Made by a program: the position numbers and the translations under genes. 7,326 nt of DNA from Halomonas halophila. GTDB lineage: Bacteria; Pseudomonadota; Gammaproteobacteria; Pseudomonadales; Halomonadaceae. This document shows positions 1-4,698 of the stretch, one piece after another. The notes under the pieces were generated by a model. It was not told the origin of the DNA. It ran no database searches and was given only the letters and a program-made list of their open reading frames with translations. Where the stretch lies: assembly GCA_002433675.1 (NCBI GenBank), contig DJIP01000201.1, positions 1 to 7,326 on the forward strand. The letters run 5' to 3'. Numbering within the stretch: the first letter of the stretch is position 1; every line of letters begins with the position of its first letter.

Positions 1-57
1 GCAGATGGGTCAGGACTAAGCCGGCCCCCGACACTGTTCGGGACTGGTAATGGTCAA
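1..57 (+). other. probable 3' end of an upstream transcription unit
   Basis: The terminator that starts at 58 implies that a plus-strand transcript enters from the left edge. Two frames close before it. One ends in QMGQD followed by TAA at 17-19. The other reads RWVRTKPAPDTVRDW and ends with TAA at 48-50. Either could be the C-terminus of the upstream gene and I cannot choose between them or name the gene. The short inverted repeat CCCGA (27-31) / TCGGG (38-42) also lies here. Confidence 0.3.
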
Positions 58-88
58 GAGCGCTTCCTTCGGGAGGCGCTCTTTTTTT
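58..88 (+). terminator. Rho-independent terminator with UUCG loop
   Basis: A 10-bp stem (58-67 with 72-81, one G:U pair) closes a TTCG tetraloop inside a C(UUCG)G context and is followed directly by seven T residues (82-88). This is a textbook intrinsic terminator for whatever gene enters from the left edge. It isolates mvaT from that upstream unit. Confidence 0.88.
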
Positions 89-172
89 ATATGTAAGAAA
101 TTGTAGAGGGGCAGAATGCCACTCTCCGTGCCGCTGCCTCAGTATTATTGGTGAGTGGGGCGAGTTTTTGCC

Positions 173-198
173 ACATGTGCTTGAGGGCACGTGTTTTT
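173..198 (+). terminator. terminator-like hairpin upstream of mvaT
   Basis: ACATGTGC (173-180) pairs with GCACGTGT (187-194), giving 8 bp with one G:U, around a six-base loop, and runs into TTTTT (194-198). No coding sequence lies between this and the terminator at 58-88, so it would end either read-through transcription or a short (about 100 nt) RNA started after position 88. The segment AGGGCA (184-189) can instead pair with TGCCCT (206-211), which would break the right arm of the terminator, so an alternative fold exists. The function is inferred. Confidence 0.45.
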
Positions 199-319
199 GG
201 GTTGATGCCCTTGTTGTAAGCATCTACCGTTTGTTAGACAGGATATTGACTTTGCTTTTGGCCATAACGTTTGAATAACGTCGTTTGGCTGGTTGTCATG
301 TACTCATGCAGGAGTGATA
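199..319 (+). promoter_or_regulatory. AT-rich leader/promoter region of mvaT
   Basis: This stretch carries no gene. It is T-rich compared with the flanking coding DNA. The best -35-like element is TTGACT (246-251), but no good -10 lies at 16-18 bases, and TTGAAT at 271-276 is spaced 19. The 7-mer ATAACGT occurs twice, at 264-270 and 275-281, exactly 11 bases apart, so both copies face the same side of the helix. MvaT/H-NS proteins bind AT-rich DNA and commonly repress their own genes, so autoregulation here is plausible but not shown. Confidence 0.3.
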
Positions 320-361
320 ATGCCCCTGCATCCGAAAGCAACTACTATAGGCGTACCTTAA
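320..361 (+). CDS. possible 13-residue leader peptide overlapping the mvaT start
   Basis: A strong Shine-Dalgarno sequence, AGGAG (310-314), sits five bases before ATG 320. The frame reads MPLHPKATTIGVP and ends with TAA at 359-361, whose last A is the A of the mvaT ATG, giving TAATG. The mvaT start itself has only a weak AGG (349-351), while this short frame has the better ribosome binding site. That arrangement is what translational coupling would look like: ribosomes finishing the leader would reinitiate on mvaT. The peptide has no known family and no obvious run of regulatory codons. It could be chance, since it is only 13 codons long. Confidence 0.4.
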   Translation: MPLHPKATTIGVP

Positions 362-741
362 TGTCTTCACTTTTGAATGACTATATGCAGATGGAGCAGC
401 AGCTCCAGCAGCTGCAGGAAAGACTCGGTCAGCTCCAGAACGATGATCGCCTCAAGTCCGAACTCGAATTCAAGGGAAAGCTCGAAGAGCTGATGAAAGA
501 GTTCGACAAGAGCGCATCTGACGTCATCGCCATTCTGGATCCGAAGGCCGCGGCTTCCCCGGCCAAGGCTGCTGCTCCGGCCACTGGCGGTCGTCGCAAG
601 CGCAAGCTCAAGATCTACAAGAACCCGAATACCGGCGAAGTCGTCGAAACTCGTGGTGGCAATCAGAAGACGTTGAAAGCCTGGAAGGAAGAGCACGGTA
701 ATGACACCGTTGAGTCCTGGCTGGTGCGTGTAGAAGACTGA
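361..741 (+). CDS. mvaT: MvaT-family H-NS-like nucleoid protein and xenogeneic silencer
   Basis: This 126-residue protein matches the pseudomonad MvaT/MvaU family in length and along its whole sequence. Residues about 5-60 form a Gln/Glu/Leu-rich coiled coil for dimerisation and higher-order assembly. An Ala/Pro-rich linker (about 62-77) follows, and then a basic C-terminal DNA-binding domain (about 78-124) with the family pattern YKNPNTGEVVETRGGN then KTLKAWK. In P. aeruginosa MvaT, an Arg and a Gly-Asn pair reach into the AT-rich minor groove (the 'AT-pincer') beside a lysine network; here these would be R81 and G100-N101. The protein is expected to coat AT-rich or acquired DNA and silence it. 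ATG 361 is chosen because MSSLLNDYMQMEQQ fits the family N-terminus; in-frame upstream starts at 271 (TTG) and 298 (ATG) would add residues with no family match. It appears to be a single-gene unit, ended at 826-887. Confidence 0.95.
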   Translation: MSSLLNDYMQMEQQLQQLQERLGQLQNDDRLKSELEFKGKLEELMKEFDKSASDVIAILDPKAAASPAKAAAPATGGRRKRKLKIYKNPNTGEVVETRGGNQKTLKAWKEEHGNDTVESWLVRVED

Positions 742-825
742 TGATTGTTTGAGCCGAAGGCGAGGCAGTGCCTTGGACATTGCATCGGTCCGACACTGTT
801 TTGGCCTTCAGGCTTGCTGTACCAG

Positions 826-887
826 AACCGTCTCGAACCATCGACATGACAGTGACGTCGTCGAAGTGTTCGGGGCGGTTTCTTTTT
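826..887 (+). terminator. long-stem intrinsic terminator downstream of mvaT
   Basis: AACCGTCTCGAAC (826-838) pairs with GTTCGGGGCGGTT (868-880) over 13 bp with two G:U pairs. The 29-base loop can add an inner stem, TCGAC (841-845) with GTCGA (860-864). The hairpin runs into TTTCTTTTT (879-887). It lies about 85 bases after the mvaT stop, leaving a fairly long 3' UTR (742-825) in which I see nothing else. Confidence 0.65.
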
Positions 888-1095
888 GCACGGCTATTCC
901 TTGATCGGCTGTGTCTCATGGAGATGCGGCCTAAAGCCAGTGGCTTCGTCTGTCCCTTGCGATGTTTGTGGTTTCTGGGGAGGAGGGGCGAAGCGTGGCA
1001 TTCCTCAGCAGAAGTGTGATTGCGCTTCGGCAGAAGGTTGAGGTAGTGGCCTTGTCGTTGCCGGTACTCTGCTTGAATTCTGGTATGATGGAACG
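888..1095. other. non-coding spacer between mvaT and the AraC-family gene
   Basis: These roughly 200 bases lie between convergent units. Reading frames here lack ribosome binding sites and family resemblance. The only signals seen are a small AAGCC/GGCTT hairpin near 934-946 and an extended -10-like TGGTATGAT at 1081-1089, listed separately. Confidence 0.5.
1081..1089 (+). promoter_or_regulatory. extended -10-like element pointing into the antisense of the AraC-family gene
   Basis: TGGTATGAT has the TGn extension and a 5/6 match (TATGAT) to the sigma-70 -10 box. A TTGCCG at 1058-1063 is too far away (20-base spacer) to be a good -35. A transcript from here would start near 1096 and read antisense to the 3' end of the regulator gene at 1159-1965. 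This is weak evidence from one motif. Confidence 0.2.
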
Positions 1096-1096
1096 C

Positions 1097-1122
1097 AAAA
1101 GGTGGCCACCGAAGTGACCACC
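1097..1122 (-). terminator. intrinsic terminator of the AraC-family gene
   Basis: Read on the minus strand, GGTGGTCAC - TTCG - GTGGCCACC forms a 9-bp stem (plus-strand 1114-1122 with 1101-1109, one G:U) with a UUCG loop, followed by TTTT (1100-1097). It lies 36 bases after the stop codon of the regulator gene. Confidence 0.75.
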
Positions 1123-1158
1123 AAGAGGGAGGCTTGCAGGCTCGGGGAGGCTAAGCGA

Positions 1159-1965
1159 TCAGTCTTCTTCGAGTAGCGGCAGTCGCAGTTCCAGCCCATA
1201 CTTGCCTTTGACCAGCTGAGGCGCTTCGCCGCTCAGGTAGACGCCGTGCTCCGACAGGCCGCGACAGGCCATGAACAGCATGGCGCTGGTCAGGTGTGAG
1301 CTGTCTTCGAGAGTGATGCAGGCGTGACGCTGGGCCGGTAGCATGACCAGGCGGAACGGCAGTGGCAGCGCCAGGCGGTGTGCGTGTTCCTCATCGACGT
1401 GGACACCCAGGTCGATCCGGGGTGCCTCGCTGGCCAGCGGGTGATCGTGAAGGATAGCGATCGGAGCCGCGTTGGTGAGGCGTGCCGGAAGATCGTAGGC
1501 GCCTTCGGCGTTACGCTGCCAGTTGTCCAGGTTCTCGATGATTTCGGGCGGCTGATAGAGGCGAGTGACCGCGGCACGGCGCAGCGGCAGGTCGGCCATC
1601 TTCACCGAGAAGTGGGGCAGATTGTGGCGCTGGCGGTAGAGTTCCAGGCGCTGGTTCTGGCGGTATTCCCGGGGGGCGACACGGTAGCGACGCTGGAAGG
1701 CACGGGTGAACGCCGAGTGATTGCGATAGCCGCAGCGTTTGGCGATGTCATGCACGCCATGGGGCGTGTGGATCAGCAGCCTGGCGGCCTTCTCGAGTCG
1801 CAGCATATCGCGGTAGGCGCTTGGTGAAATGCCGAATGACTGACGGAATCGCCGACGCACCTGGGATGAGGAGTACCCCATACGCGTGGCAAGATCTTCG
1901 ATACTCAGCTGACTGTCCAGGGTTTCCTGGAGCCAGATTTCGGCGCGCATCATCTCGTTGAACAT
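1159..1965 (-). CDS. Rob-like AraC-family transcriptional regulator with GyrI-like effector domain
   Basis: The 268-residue protein has the Rob arrangement. An N-terminal AraC/XylS DNA-binding domain (about 1-105) holds two helix-turn-helix units: one around LSIEDLATRMGYSSSQVRRRF (residues 20-40) and a second around 65-91, with the family signature GYRNHSAFTRAFQRRY (79-94) and then P98 and Y101. A C-terminal GyrI-like small-molecule-binding domain spans about 119-264. MarA/SoxS/Rob-type proteins activate stress, efflux and solvent-tolerance genes by binding asymmetric sites; the ligand here is unknown. The start at 1965 is set by AGGGAGG seven bases upstream; possible earlier starts (1986 ATG, 2025 TTG) lack a ribosome binding site and would make that Shine-Dalgarno part of the coding sequence. 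The gene is monocistronic, ends in the terminator at 1097-1122, and is divergent from the 98-residue gene at 2327. A mar-box-like sequence upstream (2183-2198) hints at autoregulation. The target genes cannot be read from the window. Confidence 0.88.
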   Translation of the reverse strand: MFNEMMRAEIWLQETLDSQLSIEDLATRMGYSSSQVRRRFRQSFGISPSAYRDMLRLEKAARLLIHTPHGVHDIAKRCGYRNHSAFTRAFQRRYRVAPREYRQNQRLELYRQRHNLPHFSVKMADLPLRRAAVTRLYQPPEIIENLDNWQRNAEGAYDLPARLTNAAPIAILHDHPLASEAPRIDLGVHVDEEHAHRLALPLPFRLVMLPAQRHACITLEDSSHLTSAMLFMACRGLSEHGVYLSGEAPQLVKGKYGLELRLPLLEED

Positions 1966-2119
1966 GGTCTTGCCTCCCTGATCCATCGGCGCGGACCCGA
2001 CCCTCCTTGGGTCCTCGGAGTGCAAATCCGAGCGTCCGTATCGCTGGTCGTTGTAGTCGGGACATCCGCCTGTCCCGATGTATGATGGTGTAGGTTTGTA
2101 GCGTTAGGATACATCCTGT
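1966..2119 (-). promoter_or_regulatory. structured 5' leader of the AraC-family gene
   Basis: If transcription starts near 2119 (see the candidate promoter at 2126-2155), the regulator has a leader of about 150 bases with consecutive inverted repeats. These are TCGGGACA/TGTCCCGA (2057-2064/2071-2078, 8 bp), CTCGGA/TCCGAG (2014-2019/2027-2032, 6 bp) and GGACCC/GGGTCC (1993-1998/2009-2014, 6 bp). The last two share position 2014, so they compete at that base. The gene's Shine-Dalgarno (1973-1979) lies just downstream and is not sequestered by any of them. No known riboswitch class is recognised. Confidence 0.35.
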
Positions 2120-2125
2120 TACGTA

Positions 2126-2155
2126 GTTATGCAGTCTAGCGCTCCTGTCTGGCAA
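2126..2155 (-). promoter_or_regulatory. candidate sigma-70 promoter of the AraC-family gene
   Basis: On the minus strand TTGCCA (2155-2150, 5/6 to the -35 consensus) is followed after 18 bases by CATAAC (2131-2126, 4/6 to the -10). The 12-base inverted repeat AGGATACATCCT (2106-2117) lies where transcription would begin and could be an operator. The assignment rests on motif matching alone. Confidence 0.35.
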
Positions 2156-2177
2156 GTGCAATGTGCCGATTTGATTG

Positions 2178-2198
2178 TTTGTGCACAAAACGTCAGTC
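2178..2198. promoter_or_regulatory. palindrome and mar-box-like element in the divergent promoter region
   Basis: TTTGTGCACAAA (2178-2189) is a perfect 12-bp palindrome. Starting within it, GCAC at 2183-2186 followed by AAAACGTCAGTC matches most of the MarA/SoxS/Rob box pattern (GCAC, W, RYY, final Y). The leading AY and two of the three later A positions do not match. It sits upstream of the candidate promoter of a Rob-like regulator, a sensible place for autoregulation or for joint control of the divergent gene at 2327. Confidence 0.3.
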
Positions 2199-2232
2199 AT
2201 GGATTGCATATCTAACATGCTGTTGTGAAAGT

Positions 2233-2249
2233 AAAAAAGGCGTTTTTTT
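2233..2249. other. A6-GGCG-T7 tract upstream of the 98-residue protein gene
   Basis: Six A residues, GGCG and seven T residues form an AT-only inverted repeat in otherwise GC-rich DNA. It has no GC stem, so it is not a convincing terminator. It could act as curved DNA, an UP-element or an MvaT-type binding tract ahead of the gene at 2327. I found no clear -35/-10 pair for that gene between here and its start. Confidence 0.25.
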
Positions 2250-2326
2250 CGAGCTTTTCTTGATAAGGTGGTGCCGCAGGATACAGAACCTGTCGCATCT
2301 CCATCGACGTTAACGACTGGTAACAA

Positions 2327-2623
2327 ATGAAATCTCAGAGTTCCCAAAAGCCTATGGACGAACGCGAGAAGCTTCGCCGCTTTCGTGAATTGGATGACGC
2401 CTTCGCGGAAGCACTGCGCAGTCTGGACAACCCGAACAAGGCCGCCGAGATCCCGACCGGCCCTCCTGTCCGCTCCATCGACAGCCTGGAAGAAGAAGAG
2501 CAGCGTCGAAAGGAAGAGGACTTCGAGCGGCGGCTGCTGGGCTTGATCCAGGAATACGCCCAGACTCCGGAATCGGTGCGGGAATTGGTTGCTACGCTGC
2601 AATCGATGGGGCGCATCGCCTGA
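2327..2623 (+). CDS. 98-residue charged helical protein of unknown function
   Basis: I do not recognise this protein. It has no cysteine, no signal peptide and no membrane segment, so it is expected in the cytoplasm. Residues about 11-34 (DEREKLRRFRELDDAFAEAL and the next few) look like a charged amphipathic helix. A Pro/Gly-rich break follows (43-48). Residues about 53-74 form a second strongly charged helix (EEEEQRRKEEDFERR), and 80-95 a third, more hydrophobic one (PESVRELVATLQSM). This looks like a small helical, possibly coiled-coil adaptor or regulator. Codon use is like that of its GC-rich neighbours and the frame is intact, so it is probably real. The start at 2327 has no good ribosome binding site and is preceded directly by an in-frame stop (2321-2323); ATG 2354 is an alternative and is equally poorly supplied. 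It is divergent from the AraC-family gene and is followed five bases later by a perfect hairpin. Confidence 0.65.
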   Translation: MKSQSSQKPMDEREKLRRFRELDDAFAEALRSLDNPNKAAEIPTGPPVRSIDSLEEEEQRRKEEDFERRLLGLIQEYAQTPESVRELVATLQSMGRIA

Positions 2624-2627
2624 CCGC

Positions 2628-2654
2628 ATGACCTCTGCCCGTGTCAGAGGTCAT
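2628..2654 (+). terminator. perfect 10-bp hairpin after the 98-residue gene
   Basis: ATGACCTCTG (2628-2637) and CAGAGGTCAT (2645-2654) are exact inverted repeats around a seven-base loop, starting five bases after the stop codon. The position suggests a terminator or 3'-end stabiliser, but no T run follows on either strand, so intrinsic termination would be weak. Confidence 0.45.
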
Positions 2655-2918
2655 CGTGGCGGGTCTTGCCGGCCTTCAACCTGTGCAATTTTGACAGGGA
2701 TTTTCCGATGGCTCTGTCGGTAAAGGCCGTGGCGTCTTTGCGTGAATGCTGCAAAATGGTGTCAGCAATTGCTGATGTCAGCGCTCGCCGACAGGTGCGT
2801 GCTGCGGATGGCATTTGCCGCTACGCCGACGCTACGGATACGGGGCACGTACTTGGCCGGTCGGTATCGGAGATCAGGCCTCGTGGAGCAGCAGGCCCGG
2901 GGTATGCAACCTGGCCCT
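2655..2918. other. non-coding region between convergent genes
   Basis: This region separates the ends of the plus-strand 98-residue gene and the minus-strand tus-like gene. No T-run terminator was found for tus in it. It contains a perfect TTGACA (2691-2696) with no matching -10, a palindrome cluster at 2760-2782, and the 7-mer CGCTACG twice (2819-2825 and 2830-2836). A frame from ATG 2709, with an AGGGA upstream, runs on antisense into tus and resembles nothing, so I do not call it. Confidence 0.4.
2760..2782. repeat. palindrome TCAGCAATTGCTGA with overlapping TGTCAGC direct repeats
   Basis: TCAGCAATTGCTGA (2762-2775) is a perfect 14-bp palindrome. It is embedded in two direct copies of TGTCAGC (2760-2766 and 2776-2782) 16 bases apart. 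The layout resembles a dimeric protein binding site with a third half-site rather than a terminator. No known consensus is recognised. Confidence 0.45.
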
Positions 2919-3803
2919 TCAGCGGTAGCGAAAGACTCTCAAGCTTGGCAGGAAGGGGGTGTCTTCCAGCCGTTCGTCGCTTCTTCGAGCTCGTTGGCGT
3001 TCGCTTGGCGGTTCTGCCGGCGGAAGGTTGTGATGTGGGAGTTGCGCCTGGGGGACAAGCAGGGGCAGAGCCGCATTCATGGCACGCCTGAGGCGACCGT
3101 CCGGCAGGGGGGCTTGGTAAAAGAGGTTGGCGCGCATCAGTGGTGCCTGGCGTTGGACCTGGGCCAGAGGCTCGCTGGAAGGAATGCCTGCGAGGCGCTC
3201 CAGTTGAATGCGAATGTGCGGTGACTCGGTGTCGAAGGCCATCAGCTTGCGCTCGACTTCGGCCACGCTCAGGCGTGTGATGGAGCGTCCGCTGGCGTAC
3301 CAGGCCAGCCGAACCCGCTCCACTGGCGCCTCGGCGATGGGCAGGGCGCGCCAGGTCTGTTTCAGGTGGAGTCGGGCGAGGCCTGCACCACCCAGGTGGT
3401 CGTTGAGCTCAGGGTGGCGTACGGGCAGCCTGGCCTTGATCTCGGGGATCAGTTGCGGCGATTGCTGGCGAATGACACTCAGCAGCTCAGAAAACGCCGC
3501 CTTGGCCTGGTTCAGCGCCTGAGCCGCCTCGCAGGTTGCCGGGTCTGCGGCCACCAGACCGATGTAGCTGCGGGTGACACGGCCGTCCTGGCCGTCGACG
3601 TACCACAGGTCCAGTAACGCCTGGCGCAGCCAGTCGGCATCGGCTGTTTGGCGATCGAAGGACCAGGCGGGAAGGCATGATCTCTGCCAACGGTCAACGA
3701 CCTGTCTGGCACAGGCGATGATTCGGTCGAATCCTTCGTCGAGCTCAGCCAATAGCTGGTAGGCGGGCCGTGAAGGGACGTTGTCATTGCCTGGCCGGTC
3801 CAT
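2919..3803 (-). CDS. tus: Tus-family DNA replication terminus site-binding protein
   Basis: The 294-residue protein (E. coli Tus is 309) resembles Tus weakly but along its length. RLAW..SGRSITRL..AEVERKL (165-187) lines up with the Tus RFGW..HIIKNL..DEVLAQLEKSL segment. IGLV.... ALNQAKAAFSELLSVI (81-111) lines up with the segment before it. The C-terminus FLPSLRVFRYR ends like Tus IIPRLHLYVAD. ARLPVRH (124-130) aligns without gaps to the E. coli heptad ARFEWVH that carries the fork-lock residues F140 and H144, so the lock histidine would be H130 and F140 is replaced by L126. Tus binds Ter sites as a monomer and blocks the replicative helicase from one side. Residues about 257-283 form a Pro/Arg/Glu-rich insertion. 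The start has AGGA seven bases upstream, inside the end of yacG, and only three bases separate it from the yacG stop, so translational coupling is likely. No convincing Ter site lies in the window. Confidence 0.8.
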   Translation of the reverse strand: MDRPGNDNVPSRPAYQLLAELDEGFDRIIACARQVVDRWQRSCLPAWSFDRQTADADWLRQALLDLWYVDGQDGRVTRSYIGLVAADPATCEAAQALNQAKAAFSELLSVIRQQSPQLIPEIKARLPVRHPELNDHLGGAGLARLHLKQTWRALPIAEAPVERVRLAWYASGRSITRLSVAEVERKLMAFDTESPHIRIQLERLAGIPSSEPLAQVQRQAPLMRANLFYQAPLPDGRLRRAMNAALPLLVPQAQLPHHNLPPAEPPSERQRARRSDERLEDTPFLPSLRVFRYR

Positions 3804-3806
3804 GGT

Positions 3807-4043
3807 TCAATCCTGGTTATGCAGGTCGCGTTCGGCTCTGGCGACCCATTCATCGATGCTGGTTTCGTCCATGGCGGGTTCGCCGGCAATGCGATGACTG
3901 CCATCGGCCCAGGCCCCCAGATCAATAAGTCGACAGCGCTTGCTGCAGAAGGGGCGATAGCTGTTCTCGGGCGTCCAGAGTACTTCCTTGCGACATTGTG
4001 GGCAGGCAACCTTCAAGGTGCCCTGACGAGTGCTGTGTGACAT
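3807..4043 (-). CDS. yacG: DNA gyrase inhibitor YacG (zinc-binding)
   Basis: This 78-residue protein has the YacG zinc site C14-x2-C17 ... C33-x3-C37 and the family sequences [16 protein letters not shown] and IDLGAW. The tail is acidic. In E. coli, YacG binds the GyrB C-terminal region and blocks DNA binding by gyrase. The start at 4043 is set by AGGAG six bases upstream (minus strand) and by the family N-terminus; longer frames reaching further upstream only read through coaE in another frame. It follows coaE by 49 bases and precedes tus by 3 bases, so it shares a transcript with both. The coaE-yacG pairing is common in gammaproteobacteria. Confidence 0.95.
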   Translation of the reverse strand: MSHSTRQGTLKVACPQCRKEVLWTPENSYRPFCSKRCRLIDLGAWADGSHRIAGEPAMDETSIDEWVARAERDLHNQD

Positions 4044-4092
4044 GTGGGGCTCCTGATGCAGGACGTAAGCGTCGATAGCGGACGTAACAGAC

Positions 4093-4698
4093 TCAGGCCT
4101 TGGCGGCGAGCCTGCGATAGGTGGCATCGAGTGCTGTGACAGCGCCGGAGAGGGCTGCCAGGTCACCGTCATTGGTGATGACATCGTCGGCCAGTGCCAG
4201 CCGCTCGTCCCGACCCATCTGCGAGGCCACGATAGCCTTGGCCTGGGCCTGGTCGACATCGTCACGCTCGGTGGTGCGTTCGATCTGCAGTGCTTCGGGT
4301 ACGTCCACCACCAGGGTGCGCTGGACCATGTCCACCTGCCCGGATTCAAACAGCAACGGCGAGACCAGCAGTATGTAGGGCGCGTCTTGCTGCCGTAGCA
4401 GCGACAGCCTTGCCACCAGCCGTTCGCGCACGCGTGGATGGGTGGTCGCTTCAAGCCAGCGGCGTTCCTTTTCGTCGGCAAAGACGAGGGCGCGCAGGGC
4501 GGCACGGTCGAGGCGACCTTCCCTCGTCAGTATGGCATCTCCGTAACGGTCGACGATGGCCTTGAGGGCCGGCTCGCCCGGGGCGACGACCTCGCGCGCG
4601 ATGTCGTCGGCATCAACCCAGCGAGCGCCGAGATCGCCGAACAGACGGGCTACCGTCGATTTGCCTGAGGCGATGCCGCCAGTCAGTCCAATTATCAT
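4093..4698 (-). CDS. coaE: dephospho-CoA kinase
   Basis: CoaE phosphorylates the 3'-hydroxyl of dephospho-CoA with ATP, the last step of coenzyme A synthesis, in the cytoplasm. The 201-residue protein has the usual length. It opens with the P-loop [12 protein letters not shown] (4-15), followed by [11 protein letters not shown] (28-38), the TTHPRV segment (85-90), the lid-region SPLLFE (113-118) and the R..ERDD motif (141-147). It starts with ATG at 4698; a GGGAG lies ten bases upstream and GGGTGG is too close to count. It is the second gene of the pilD-coaE-yacG-tus series, with a 180-base gap after pilD, so it may also have its own promoter. It is essential in most bacteria. Confidence 0.96.
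   Translation of the reverse strand: MIIGLTGGIASGKSTVARLFGDLGARWVDADDIAREVVAPGEPALKAIVDRYGDAILTREGRLDRAALRALVFADEKERRWLEATTHPRVRERLVARLSLLRQQDAPYILLVSPLLFESGQVDMVQRTLVVDVPEALQIERTTERDDVDQAQAKAIVASQMGRDERLALADDVITNDGDLAALSGAVTALDATYRRLAAKA

Noticed and set aside
213..219. GTTGTAA as a Tus-binding (Ter) core
   Set aside because: The E. coli core continues with C and has the critical G four bases before the GTTG block. Here the next base is G, the upstream positions are wrong, and the site is 2.7 kb from tus. Chance is more likely.
28..800. 11-base direct repeat CCGACACTGTT at 28-38 and 790-800
   Set aside because: Several exact 11-mer repeats are expected by chance in a 7-kb window and nothing else links the two sites.
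768..1019. 83-codon plus-strand frame after mvaT
   Set aside because: GTG start with no ribosome binding site, it runs across the mvaT terminator, and its composition (RS/CL-rich) is not protein-like.
2217..2236. TGCTGTTGTGAAAG as a degenerate Ter site
   Set aside because: Only TGTTGT agrees with the enteric core; the AAC block is missing.
2233..2249. A6-GGCG-T7 as an intrinsic terminator
   Set aside because: The stem would be six A:U pairs with no GC core, too weak to terminate, and no gene ends next to it on either strand.
2709..3091. Plus-strand frame from ATG 2709 with an AGGGA upstream
   Set aside because: It runs antisense into the well-supported tus-like gene and shows no family resemblance; GC-rich DNA gives many such open frames.
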